From NCBI GenBank assembly GCA_963971285.1, contig OZ020265.1, positions 5,248,270-5,312,269 on the forward strand: DNA of 64,000 nt. Reading direction: 5' to 3'. Every line of letters starts with the position of its first letter. Within the stretch, counting starts at the first letter, position 1. This stretch comes from Astropecten irregularis. Its lineage: Eukaryota; Echinodermata; Asteroidea; Paxillosida; Astropectinidae. A program made the position numbers and the translations under genes. Positions 10,470 to 22,539 of the stretch are shown piece after piece. The notes beneath the pieces were generated by a model. That model was not told the DNA's origin. It did not search any database and saw only the letters and a list, made by a program, of their open reading frames with translations.

Positions 10470-13400
10470 TTAAGGTTTTTGCAATATATTGAATTCGGGC
10501 CTAAGCCTTACGTTAGGCCTGAGAAAAGCAAACAAAAAACACTATTAACTACAAGTATTTTTTTCTTCTTGAAACAGGAACATTCCCAAATAGTGCATGT
10601 GTTCAATTTTAGCAACATCTATACATATATTTATGGTCAATACATCAATGATGAAGTCTTGTTCAGGTTCGGAAGCTCTATTTTGCTTAGTTGTTGCCCT
10701 TTCTTGCAAAAATGTACATCGTCGATACACAAAGATGATGCTTGAATTAAAATGAATCTATAGGGCCTAATAATTCCATCGTGATATTTTGCAGTCATAT
10801 AGACACCTAATTCCCCACCGAGCAGCTTCCCTGATATTTGTTTTTCTCTTGCCAGAAAAAGTTCGACTTCACTTTGGTTGCCCGCAATTTTATAGTATGC
10901 GGCATGGGAAGTGCCAAAACACATGGAGTAGCTCCTACTGTGTAACACTTTTGTTTTATTCTTAGGTTTACTCCACGAGGAGTGCCACTATATTACCAAC
11001 GATCATATAAATCTGTCTGATATTGTTTAGTATCATATGTAACATTAACCACATAAAAACCTGCAAGCAACATACCGGTAAATAGAGATGTATGGTCAAT
11101 GTGTATGGTGCCCACACTCACTGTCATTATTAAATTAGTTCGATGAACTCCCTTTAAGGGAGATAGATACATGTACCTTCTTCTTGAAGCACAGTATTGT
11201 GTGTGTGGTCTTAGCTTTGAGGTGAAGTTTGCCCAATAAAGGGGGAGAGGGAGAAAATAGAAACAGACCATTTACATGTACTTGGTTTGAATTACGCATT
11301 CTACTCCTTCTTACAAACCCACATGTTAGCAGTCTAAGAATTTGGACTATCCACTTGATCTGTAGGTAACTATACTCACCAGCGGAGTGCACGTTCTTTG
11401 CACAATAAAATCACTCGAAATCAGTTTAATGTTAATTTGACGTGTACGGCATATGATTTTGAAAAAGAAGGTTGCATTTCTGTGGATAAACATAATTTCC
11501 ATACACAACATTACACTACCTTTCACAACATATTTTGGAAAGGAAAATCCAAGAAGTCACAAAGTATACACGTAAAACGTGTATAATTGGTTACTACAAT
11601 CAACCGTTTCCATGGCAACAGTATTTTTAAAAACTGCTTCTGTAACACGTTTACCCTTGGGAACTTAAATAATGATAAAACAATACAAATTAAGCAAGTA
11701 TCCTGGCAAAGAAAAACAAGATTTAAAAAGAGGGTACAAATACATGTAATGTGTATTATATCTCTTCCCCCCCCCTTCATAAAAAGTGCTGAGCCCTACA
11801 AGTACAAACTCCAGGAGTTCATTTTTAACTCTGACCATTATAGATGATCCACTTTAGTATGAATTCCATTCAAATGTATTCAAAAAATAATGTACAGAAA
11901 TAATATCTATTTTCTTAGTATATAACTCAAGGACGGCCTTAAGGCAAATTGTGAAAAAATTGTCAAATATACAGCGATATTGCGAAGAAGGAATAATTTT
12001 CCCCCAGCTCATTTTTTAATTTTCTAGAAGACCAATGTCTCATCTCAACAATATGAGGTATTTGTGAAAATTGGAGCACTACCATATGGGTTATGAGCTG
12101 TTAAAAAAGGGTATTTTTTCATACTTTGAAAAAGTGAAAAAACACCCCTATTTAAAATAAATGGTATAACCCAGTCACGCACAGAGTTACAATTTGTACA
12201 CATTAAATGTAAGCTTTAAGGACCAACCTATCCACATCCTTTAACAAAATAAATTTGGTGTACATTTTGTAATAGTAACTTGACTTTGAAAATTGCCAAC
12301 TTTCACCAATAAAAAATAGGAAAAATGACGAAAACTGCTTCAAATGGTAATATGGCTGTTGCCATGGCAACAAAGATTTTTTTCAAGTTTTTTTTCCATA
12401 TTTATTAGTTTGGGGCAAAGTTCCATCAAACATGAAAGTTTGAAGAAAATCTATTTTTGGCCGTGGCCAACCTATGTTTGATATTTACAGTCCCTTACTC
12501 TTAAACCCGAGGATAGAGAGAAGACGGCATTTATCTGCGAGGATGGCCTATTCCAGTTCACTGTGCTACCGTTTGGGGTTGTGAATGGCCCTGCAAGTTT
12601 CCAACGCTTGATGGAAATTGTTCTGGATGGGTTGATTGGCAAGATCTGCTACGTCTACCTAGACGATATAGTGTGTTTTTCATCGTCACAGAACCAACAC
12701 ATGGATGATGTGCGACAGATTTTGAGCCGACTCCAAGAGGCAGGCCTAACGGTGAACAAGGACAAGTGTGCTTTCGGCCGTAGTTCCATGCGCTATCTTG
12801 GTCATGTTATCGGAAGTGATGGTGTCCGCACCGTCCCCGAGAAAGTCCAAGGCATCGTGGAGTATCCGACACCACAGAATGTGAAACAGCTGGAAAGGTT
12901 CCTAGGTATGGTCACATGGTATGCGAGGTTTATCCCAAACCTTGCTGAAATGTGTGCACCACTCAACCAACTCCGTCGGAAGGGTACAGAGTGGACATGG
13001 ACACCAGAGCACTTCAGGGCTTGCGAGGAGTTGAAGCGATCTCTCACATCAGAGCCAGTTCTCCAGTATCCTCACATGAGTCAACCATTCGTCGTCCACA
13101 CGGATGACAGTAACACTGGTCTGGGTGCAGTTTTGCTCCAGGAGTCAGCTGGCCACCTGCATGCCGTTGCATATGCCAGTCGCTCTCTTTCCCCTCCTGA
13201 ACGGAATTATAGTACGACAGAGAAGGAGTGCATGGCGGTTGTGTTGGCCATGAAGAAGTGGAGATACTTCTTAGAAGGGACACGATGCCAGGTGGTGACA
13301 GATCACCAGGCCCTGACTTGGCTGTTCAGGAAGACTAGCTTGACCGGACGTCTTGCTAGGTGGGTCTTGCGTCTGCAAGATTTCAGCTTTGATATTACAT

Positions 13401-15655
13401 ATCGGCCTGGAGAGTTACATGTTGTGCCGGATGCCCTTTCCCGTACACATGAGGATACTTGTCTGGTTGGTGTTGTCCGAGGTGAACCGACCTCTCGGTC
13501 ACTTGACACCAACATCCCCAACGTTGACCAAGCCCCCTTTGCCGGAGATGATCTCAACCTTGCGGCAGATGGCGTGGCTAATGATGAGACATGTGCTGCA
13601 GTCCGTTGTGACCGACCCCAAGACGATGTATTGGACTGGATCCAGTGCGATGAGTGCCAACAGTGGTTTCACATGGTCTGCGTTCATGTGAAGAAGACAG
13701 CGGCTGACAAGATGCCGACATATGCATGTCCTGCATGTAAGCGGAAGTGCTGGGAAACCAGACGAAACCTGGAGAGGGTTAACAGTAAAACTCCTCCACA
13801 GGGAGATGCAGGTTTGCCCCTACCTACCGTGGACACTGTCCGTGAAGAGCAACGACGAGATAAGCAGTTGACAGATCTTCACGACAGGAACTCAGCGGTT
13901 TATCGAGAGCGCGACGGAGTACTGTATCACTACCATCACTCAAAGTGGAAGCTGACGGTGCCCGAGACACTGTGACGTGCAGTTTTGGAGGCGTGTCACT
14001 CTCGCCCTTTGGCTGGCCATCTTGGGCGGACCAAAACCTTGCACAAGTTGGACAGTCTCTGCCTTTGGTGGAAGGGTTGTGCACGGGACGTGCGGAGTTT
14101 TATTCGCACTTGTACAACTTGCCGGAAGACGAAGCCACTCTATCGGAAACCAGCTGGGTTTATGCTAACCACACAATCTGAGAGCACCTGGGAAACTGTG
14201 GGAGTTGACCTAATGGGTCCACTGCCCAAAAGCTACGGTGGCCACGAATATCTATTGGTAGCTGTTGACCACTACTCAAAGTGGGTAGAAGCCATCCAAA
14301 TTCGTAAGGCCACTGGTAAAGAGGTTGCTTGTGTTTTGGTGCGACAGCTGTTCTGTCGCTTCGGTGCCCCAAGAAAATTGTTGTCTGACAACGGACCTCA
14401 ATTCATCTGTAAAGCTATGAATGCAGTATGAGAGGAGTGGGGAGTACAGCAACTGTACATTTCCCCATACCACCCACAGAGTAATTGGGTGGAAAGGGTC
14501 AACAGGAACCTGAAAGGGATGATTCGTGCTTATGTGGGTAATGACCATAGCACATGGGACACCCACGTGGCTGAATTTAACTTTGCCCTCAACTCTGCCC
14601 ATCATGAGACGATTGGAGTAGCACCCTCTCTCCTATTCCTTGGAAGATAGCTGGTCACGCCATTGCAGAATAAGTGGCATACTACTTCTGACCGTACTGC
14701 AGAAGAGCAGGAGAAACTCGCACAACGTGTGGAGTTTTCCCGCCAACAGGCTGTACACAAGCAGAGATCCCACTACAACAAACGTCGCCGTCCCCCAGAC
14801 ATCACTGTTGGTCAACAGGTGATGGCCAAAACCCTCCCCAAATCTGATGCCCGAACCCACTTCAATGCCAAACTTGCCCCCAAATGGAGTGGACCGTACT
14901 TGGTGGAGCAACGCTTGACCCCCGTCAACTTCAAGGTGTCGAGTGCCAAGAATCCCAGTCAACGTCTGGTGGTTCACGTGGATCAGGTCAAGCTGTGCAG
15001 GGACTGACTGAGGACTAGGTTGGACGGATCAACGACTTGGTATTAACTATTATATGCATTAGGGAAGAGCTGTGTTCTTAGATCTAGGGTTTATTTTCAA
15101 CCCTGCACAGCAAGGCCAGATTATATTTTGTTTGTTGTGGACTTTTCATTTATTTAAAGACAGCTGTTTTTTACAAACAAAAAACCAGAGCGGAAATCAG
15201 TGTTCTTTGTCTAAACTTTGTTATGATTGTAAACCAACCTTATCTAATAATGAATCAGTTATTGTTATTTTGAACAGGTGCCAGTTGCTTTTTTTTTTTT
15301 GAAGATATTCTAACTGTGTGTTTTCTTTATCATTGTACACGCATGAGGTCATCTTACATGTAACTTGTGTCAACTGGATGTTTTAAAGGAAGAACTTGTT
15401 TTTTGATTGAAACTTTTCTTTTGTGTACAATTTACAGATTTACAGTTTGGAATGTGCAGACTGTCGGAGTGTCTGTTGAAATATTGTGCTTTTATTTTTT
15501 CTAAGAGTTTTCAGAGTTTTAAAACCTTTGCAGTTTTCAAACAAGAGAAGAGACATGACCTTTGATTATTGCCATTGTACTTATGCTGACTTTATTGTTT
15601 AAAAACAAACATTTGTCTTTTTTCTCTGCCATGTGTAGTCTTGTGGGGGGGGGAG

Positions 15656-15915
15656 TGTAACGGTGTACACAGACATCAACTACCTGCTGTAATATACTTA
15701 TTTCATAAGCCACTGCGCATGCTCGTACTAGCGAGACTTGTGGGAAATACTTTAGAATCAAAGATGGCTGACTAGATTGTTTACATGTAATTCCAATCCT
15801 TCCCAATCATTGACAGATGAAACTATTCAATAAACTGATCAAGTGAATCATTGTTGTTGTAAATCACACCAATTTGCAGTCTTCCGAATCTTTTATTGTG
15901 TAACTACCCGTTACA
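15656..15915 (+). repeat. LTR 2, shared by both gypsy units
   Basis: 260 bp, serving as the 3' LTR of unit 1 and the 5' LTR of unit 2. It is preceded by a polypurine tract (a nine-G run followed by AG) and followed by the tRNA-Ser primer site. It appears identical to LTR 1. Confidence 0.95.
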
Positions 15916-18900
15916 CTGGCGTAGTCGGCAGGATGGCTGTTTACTGTGTGTGATTTTTGAAGATTTTGCTTGACATCGATCATCGCCGATCGTGGCTTTG
16001 TGGGCTGTACACTCAACGTGTGAGACCCCACATGTGTGGGGGTCCTGAGTACTAACGTTATTCCATGACCCAACAACCTGACGTTATAATTGTTCTGCCA
16101 TTCATGTATCATGAATATTCGATTGTTGATTGTTGATACTAGATGTGATTTAACATCACTGTTCTGTGTCTGAATAAAGTGAATTATTTCGCTGCTTTTG
16201 TGAAATTCTGTACACGATTTATTAACGATATTGCCTAACGAGTTGCCTAACGTTATTGTAATTTATATACGTACGCACGTATAAATTGTTCCATCTTTTG
16301 GTTTCATCTTTCCGACTGTCCATCATGCCTCTGCCAGACATGGACAAAGCAAACTACTTGCGACGTTTTACGGCAGACTACATAACTCAGTTATGTAATC
16401 TTAATCATATAGACACAAATGTGGTAAAAAATAAACAAGATCGCATTGAATGCTTGTGTGGGCTGCCACATATGAAGGAGCCGGAAGATGTGAAACCCAA
16501 GGTTGAACCAGCACCACCTGTCCAGCCAGACCTTGGTGAAATTTTGGAGAAACTCGAAATGATGAGGAAAAATGAAACCGAAATCCTGTGTCAGTCACTG
16601 TTGCAGGCAATGACCACGGCAACCAAATCATCAACTGAGTCCATTAGGGTGGGACCCGAGCTCCCTGATTTCCATAAATTGTCAACCGATGATGACATCA
16701 CGTGTTATCTTGCGACGTTCGAGCGCATGGCGACGGCAGCGAACAAACCGAGGGACCAATGGCCCTGCCTCTTAGAACCATATCTTACGGGGAAAGCTCA
16801 GAAAGCATTCCATGCGCTAAGCGAAGAAGATAAGCAGCAGTATGATAAAATCGTTCAGATCATTCTACGTCATTTTCAGTTGACTCCAGAGGCGTATAGA
16901 ATCAAATTTCGTACAGCTACAAAGAATCCAGAGGAAACTTTTGAGGAGTTTTCCACACGCCTAGAGCTGTATTTCCGACGCTGGTTGGAACCAAATGAGG
17001 GTATGTGTCTGTCGCCTGATTTTAAGCGAATGATGCACCTACTTCTGATAGACCAATTCTTATCATCGATTGCTAATGATAATCTTCGTACCAAGCTTCG
17101 AGAAAAGAAGGCGGTTCTTGTTCAGGCTATAGCACGCATTGCCGACGAGCATGTTTTGAATCGCAGAGCTGAAGCGGCAGCGAAGCCTTTTCAAACCAAA
17201 CATTACTCTCCACAGAGTAATAATACTTCGAGCAGTAGTGATAGACATGACAAACGCCAGGAAACAAAAACCAGAGGACAGACACCAGAGCCGACCATCT
17301 GGAACGAACAACAGTGCGAAACGCACTGGTAGGTTCGAGGCAGTTTGTTTTAGGTGTCGTCAGTTAGGACACAAAGTCTATGATTGTCCTTATCCTGCTC
17401 CGGATAAGGGTCACAACACTGGATCTTCTTCCAGTACCAAGCCAGTTGTCGAAATCCGACAGTCTCCTGGTATTAAGCCAGACAAATCGTCGAAGCCCAC
17501 TGAAGGCCCTCGTGTGAGCCTCATCAAGTCTCCTGTATCCAGGGAGTGTGCTGACGACAGCAGTGGCCCCTACATCATCGCTAGAGTCAATGGTCAAGAC
17601 GTGAAGGCGTTGCTGGACACCGGTTCTGCCATTTCTCTCATTGATGCTGAATGTCGTGAGACATTAGGGTTAGCTGTAACCCCTGAGTCCTCCATAGGAC
17701 CTCTGACCACAGTTAATGGGTCTGTGTTCCATACATCTGGAATTGCTGCGGAAGCAATCGAGGTTGCGGGTGTGGATGTAGACATTGGTCTACATCAGGT
17801 ACAGAAGCTACCAGTGCCAGTGCTGCTGGGTAGGGATTTTGCTCAAAAAACAAAGCTAGTGATAGATTTTGTACATAACTCCTACTGGTTGGAAACAAGT
17901 CCAACAGAGCCTCGAATCAAATGGCCTCTACTTGGCCTTGAGACGGAAACCTTTCCAGAGGATGATGTTCCACTGAGCCCCTCTTCGCCTGCTGACCAGG
18001 TGGACAGAGGGATGGACCCTGCTTTGACTGAGGATGTGGTATCGCAACTGGAACACCTTCATGAGGAGTTCCAGCGGTTTTCTCAGACAAGCCGGGCCGT
18101 ACAGAACTCCTCCTTCATGGTATTGACACTGGGGACTAACGGCCAGTCCCTGGTCCTGTGTATCGCCTATCATCTGAGAGACGTAATTTGCTACGTCAAC
18201 AGATAGATGAAATGTAGGAGGATGGTCGCATAGTGCGATCACATTCATCTTGGGCCTCACCAGTCGTGATGGTTCCAAAGCCACAGTCGGGACAGTACCG
18301 ACTATGCGTCGATTATCGAAAACTCAACCGTGTCACCAAACTCGACGCAGATCCTATGCCAAACATTGATGCCATTCTAGACTCGCTACATGGTGCCACG
18401 ATCTTTAGTTCGTTAGATCTGAAGAGTGGCTATCACCAGATGGTGCTTAAACCCGAGGATAGAGAGAAGACGGCATTTATCTGCGAGGATGGCCTATTCC
18501 AGTTCACTGTGCTACCGTTTGGGGTTGTGAATGGCCCTGCAAGTTTCCAACGCTTGATGGAAATTGTTCTGGATGGGTTGATTGGCAAGATCTGCTACGT
18601 CTACCTAGACGATATAGTGTGTTTTTCATCGTCACAGAACCAACACATGGATGATGTGCGACAGATTTTGAGCCGACTCCAAGAGGCAGGCCTAACGGTG
18701 AACAAGGACAAGTGTGCTTTCGGCCGTAGTTCCATGCGCTATCTTGGTCATGTTATCGGAAGTGATGGTGTCCGCACCGTCCCCGAGAAAGTCCAAGGCA
18801 TCGTGGAGTATCCGACACCACAGAATGTGAAACAGCTGGAAAGGTTCCTAGGTATGGTCACATGGTATGCGAGGTTTATCCCAAACCTTGCTGAAATGTG

Positions 18901-21602
18901 TGCACCACTCAACCAACTCCGTCGGAAGGGTACAGAGTGGACATGGACACCAGAGCACTTCAGGGCTTGCGAGGAGTTGAAGCGATCTCTCACATCAGAG
19001 CCAGTTCTCCAGTATCCTCACATGAGTCAACCATTCGTCGTCCACACGGATGACAGTAACACTGGTCTGGGTGCAGTTTTGCTCCAGGAGTCAGCTGGCC
19101 ACCTGCATGCCGTTGCATATGCCAGTCGCTCTCTTTCCCCTCCTGAACGGAATTATAGTACGACAGAGAAGGAGTGCATGGCGGTTGTGTTGGCCATGAA
19201 GAAGTGGAGATACTTCTTAGAAGGGACACGATGCCAGGTGGTGACAGATCACCAGGCCCTGACTTGGCTGTTCAGGAAGACTAGCTTGACCGGACGTCTT
19301 GCTAGGTGGGTCTTGCGTCTGCAAGATTTCAGCTTTGATATTACATATCGGCCTGGAGAGTTACATGTTGTGCCGGATGCCCTTTCCCGTACACATGAGG
19401 ATACTTGTCTGGTTGGTGTTGTCCGAGGTGAACCGACCTCTCGGTCACTTGACACCAACATCCCCAACGTTGACCAAGCCCCCTTTGCCGGAGATGATCT
19501 CAACCTTGCGGCAGATGGCGTGGCTAATGATGAGACATGTGCTGCAGTCCGTTGTGACCGACCCCAAGACGATGTATTGGACTGGATCCAGTGCGATGAG
19601 TGCCAACAGTGGTTTCACATGGTCTGCGTTCATGTGAAGAAGACAGCGGCTGACAAGATGCCGACATATGCATGTCCTGCATGTAAGCGGAAGTGCTGGG
19701 AAACCAGACGAAACCTGGAGAGGGTTAACAGTAAAACTCCTCCACAGGGAGATGCAGGTTTGCCCCTACCTACCGTGGACACTGTCCGTGAAGAGCAACG
19801 ACGAGATAAGCAGTTGACAGATCTTCACGACAGGAACTCAGCGGTTTATCGAGAGCGCGACGGAGTACTGTATCACTACCATCACTCAAAGTGGAAGCTG
19901 ACGGTGCCCGAGACACTGTGACGTGCAGTTTTGGAGGCGTGTCACTCTCGCCCTTTGGCTGGCCATCTTGGGCGGACCAAAACCTTGCACAAGTTGGACA
20001 GTCTCTGCCTTTGGTGGAAGGGTTGTGCACGGGACGTGCGGAGTTTTATTCGCACTTGTACAACTTGCCGGAAGACGAAGCCACTCTATCGGAAACCAGC
20101 TGGGTTTATGCTAACCACACAATCTGAGAGCACCTGGGAAACTGTGGGAGTTGACCTAATGGGTCCACTGCCCAAAAGCTACGGTGGCCACGAATATCTA
20201 TTGGTAGCTGTTGACCACTACTCAAAGTGGGTAGAAGCCATCCAAATTCGTAAGGCCACTGGTAAAGAGGTTGCTTGTGTTTTGGTGCGACAGCTGTTCT
20301 GTCGCTTCGGTGCCCCAAGAAAATTGTTGTCTGACAACGGACCTCAATTCATCTGTAAAGCTATGAATGCAGTATGAGAGGAGTGGGGAGTACAGCAACT
20401 GTACATTTCCCCATACCACCCACAGAGTAATTGGGTGGAAAGGGTCAACAGGAACCTGAAAGGGATGATTCGTGCTTATGTGGGTAATGACCATAGCACA
20501 TGGGACACCCACGTGGCTGAATTTAACTTTGCCCTCAACTCTGCCCATCATGAGACGATTGGAGTAGCACCCTCTCTCCTATTCCTTGGAAGATAGCTGG
20601 TCACGCCATTGCAGAATAAGTGGCATACTACTTCTGACCGTACTGCAGAAGAGCAGGAGAAACTCGCACAACGTGTGGAGTTTTCCCGCCAACAGGCTGT
20701 ACACAAGCAGAGATCCCACTACAACAAACGTCGCCGTCCCCCAGACATCACTGTTGGTCAACAGGTGATGGCCAAAACCCTCCCCAAATCTGATGCCCGA
20801 ACCCACTTCAATGCCAAACTTGCCCCCAAATGGAGTGGACCGTACTTGGTGGAGCAACGCTTGACCCCCGTCAACTTCAAGGTGTCGAGTGCCAAGAATC
20901 CCAGTCAACGTCTGGTGGTTCACGTGGATCAGGTCAAGCTGTGCAGGGACTGACTGAGGACTAGGTTGGACGGATCAACGACTTGGTATTAACTATTATA
21001 TGCATTAGGGAAGAGCTGTGTTCTTAGATCTAGGGTTTATTTTCAACCCTGCACAGCAAGGCCAGATTATATTTTGTTTGTTGTGGACTTTTCATTTATT
21101 TAAAGACAGCTGTTTTTTACAAACAAAAAACCAGAGCGGAAATCAGTGTTCTTTGTCTAAACTTTGTTATGATTGTAAACCAACCTTATCTAATAATGAA
21201 TCAGTTATTGTTATTTTGAACAGGTGCCAGTTGCTTTTTTTTTTTTGAAGATATTCTAACTGTGTGTTTTCTTTATCATTGTACACGCATGAGGTCATCT
21301 TACATGTAACTTGTGTCAACTGGATGTTTTAAAGGAAGAACTTGTTTTTTGATTGAAACTTTTCTTTTGTGTACAATTTACAGATTTACAGTTTGGAATG
21401 TGCAGACTGTCGGAGTGTCTGTTGAAATATTGTGCTTTTATTTTTTCTAAGAGTTTTCAGAGTTTTAAAACCTTTGCAGTTTTCAAACAAGAGAAGAGAC
21501 ATGACCTTTGATTATTGCCATTGTACTTATGCTGACTTTATTGTTTAAAAACAAACATTTGTCTTTTTTCTCTGCCATGTGTAGTCTTGTGGGGGGGGGG
21601 AG
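15916..21602 (+). mobile_element. Gypsy-type internal region, unit 2 (uninterrupted by other transposons)
   Basis: The same fossil as unit 1 without the nested transposon; it keeps the empty TTAA site at 18447-18450. Order of parts: gag about 16.3-17.3 kb, CCHC knuckle about 17.35 kb, protease about 17.6 kb, RT about 18.25-18.8 kb (LDLKSGYHQ and YLDD visible), RNase H about 19.0-19.4 kb (HTDDSNTGLGAVL; TDHQALTWL), PHD-like finger about 19.55-19.7 kb, integrase zinc region and catalytic core about 19.95-20.55 kb, and a C-terminal tail to about 20.95 kb. About 650 bp of non-coding 3' region then lead to a ten-G polypurine tract. It is broken, with about four interruptions, the same as in unit 1. 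Confidence 0.93.
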
Positions 21603-21862
21603 TGTAACGGTGTACACAGACATCAACTACCTGCTGTAATATACTTATTTCATAAGCCACTGCGCATGCTCATACTACCGAGACTTGTGGGAAATACTTT
21701 AGAATCAAAGATGGCTGACTAGATTGTTTACATGTAATTCCAATCCTTCCCAATCATTGACAGATGAAACTATTCAATAAACTGATCAAGTGAATCATTG
21801 TTGTTGTAAATCACACCAATTTGCAGTCTTCCGAATCTTTTATTGTGTAACTACCCGTTACA
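21603..21862 (+). repeat. LTR 3 of the gypsy tandem block
   Basis: 260 bp, about two substitutions from LTR 1 and LTR 2. It is followed by AATC, matching the bases before LTR 1. Confidence 0.95.
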
Positions 21863-22436
21863 AATCCTGTGTGCGAATCTTTTTTCTCATTATTGTAAAA
21901 ATTATGATATTAAAAATACATCCTTATGTGCTATTAACGAGAGGGTAGTATAAAGAGGATCCCCGATTTCGTTTTTTGATTACCACATCGTACATAAAAT
22001 TCCAGTCCCATAGGTCTATCCCGTGAGGTAAGGTAAAAACACGCAATATGTATTACTTATAAATGTTCCTTTATCATGCCGTTTTCAATACTTTTCAACT
22101 AAAGATGCGGAGTTACAACAATACATGCTGCTTCCCTATTTCAAATCAAGCATTAAATCTTGCAAAAGTGGTAAAAGTCAACAGAATTGTGACCCCAACA
22201 TCTTTGAAGAGCGTGGTTATTGTTTCCCTGTCCAGCCTGCCCAGAGGCCTAAAGCTTTCCAAAATGGTCTTTTGTTAAGGCTGGCCTGCCTGGTCCCTCG
22301 AGCCAGTTGAGTTAATCCCCTGCTTGGCGTATTTAATCCCCCTGCACCCGGTGGCATTCACAAATCCGATCCATCCACTGAACCGAGTGGGCCTTGTCCA
22401 TACGGTCCGGGAAGGGATTGTAAATAGACCTCGCGC
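21863..22436. other. Intergenic stretch between the gypsy block and GPCR array
   Basis: AT-rich DNA with no supportable gene. The small frames around 22063-22436 show no domain. Confidence 0.5.
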
Positions 22437-22515
22437 CGGGTGACACTCAGTGTCCGGGTGGCATTCTGTACTATGGGTGGCATTCTGTACTCTGTGTGGC
22501 ATACTGTACTCTGGG
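22437..22515. repeat. Short remnant of the 19-bp GPCR-associated minisatellite
   Basis: About four degenerate units containing GGGTGGCATTCTGTACTATG and similar, related to the arrays at 24.3-29.1 kb. They lie directly after the point where the GPCR homology of copy 1 stops. Confidence 0.7.
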
Positions 22516-22539
22516 TGCACAACGTTTTTATCCACAATT

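Larger units (their letters stand above)
8262..12500. mobile_element. 4,239-bp DNA transposon with ~1.2-kb inverted arms, TTAA target duplication
   Basis: The element begins GAGTAAGGGACTGTAAATAT and ends with its complement ...CAGTCCCTTACTC. It is flanked by TTAA at 8258-8261 and 12501-12504. The corresponding site in gypsy unit 2 (18447-18450) has a single TTAA, and the unit lengths differ by 4,243 = 4,239 + 4, which fixes the ends exactly apart from one extra G in unit 2's polypurine run. The arms (about 8262-9470 and 11240-12500) are inverted copies that have visibly diverged by substitutions and small gaps. The middle (about 9470-11240) holds a TTTA microsatellite and another TTAA element but no transposase, so it is non-autonomous. 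TTAA suggests piggyBac-like or another TTAA-using superfamily; the ends lack a canonical CCC start. Confidence 0.92.
5727..15655 (+). mobile_element. Gypsy-type internal region, unit 1 (carries a nested DNA transposon)
   Basis: Fossil internal region. gag lies at about 6.1-7.1 kb, a CCHC zinc knuckle (CFRCRQLGHKVYDC) at about 7.2 kb in an overlapping frame, as is common between gag and pol in this family, and a protease with DTGSAISLI at about 7.4 kb. Reverse transcriptase begins near 8.1 kb, is split by a 4.24-kb DNA transposon, and resumes near 12.5 kb with YLDD. RNase H is at about 13.1-13.4 kb, a PHD-like finger at about 13.6-13.75 kb, and an integrase HHCC zinc region and core at about 14.0-14.6 kb. 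A G-rich polypurine tract precedes LTR 2. It is broken. Apart from the nested insert, it is almost identical to unit 2. Confidence 0.92.
5467..21862 (+). mobile_element. Tandem Ty3/gypsy-type LTR fossil: LTR-unit-LTR-unit-LTR
   Basis: Three 260-bp LTRs (5467-5726, 15656-15915, 21603-21862), each starting TGTAACGG and ending CCGTTACA, bracket two internal regions in the same direction. The block is flanked by one 4-bp direct repeat AATC (5463-5466 and 21863-21866), and no such duplication surrounds the middle LTR. The parts of each unit, in order, are gag, CCHC knuckle, aspartic protease, reverse transcriptase, RNase H, a PHD-like finger and integrase, the normal Ty3/gypsy order with an added finger. 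Both units look nearly whole but broken, with roughly four interruptions, which they share. The first two LTRs appear identical and the third differs at about two sites, so the element is young. Confidence 0.93.

Noticed and set aside
10347-10745. 132-codon open frame in the middle of the 4.2-kb transposon as a transposase
   Set aside because: It runs across the end of a nested MITE and has no catalytic motif.
8262-12500. Polinton-like element because of long terminal inverted repeats
   Set aside because: Only 4.2 kb, TTAA duplication and no polymerase, integrase or capsid-like frame, so a non-autonomous DNA transposon fits better.
5467-21862. Two independent LTR element insertions
   Set aside because: The middle LTR has no target duplication of its own, while the outer flanks share AATC.
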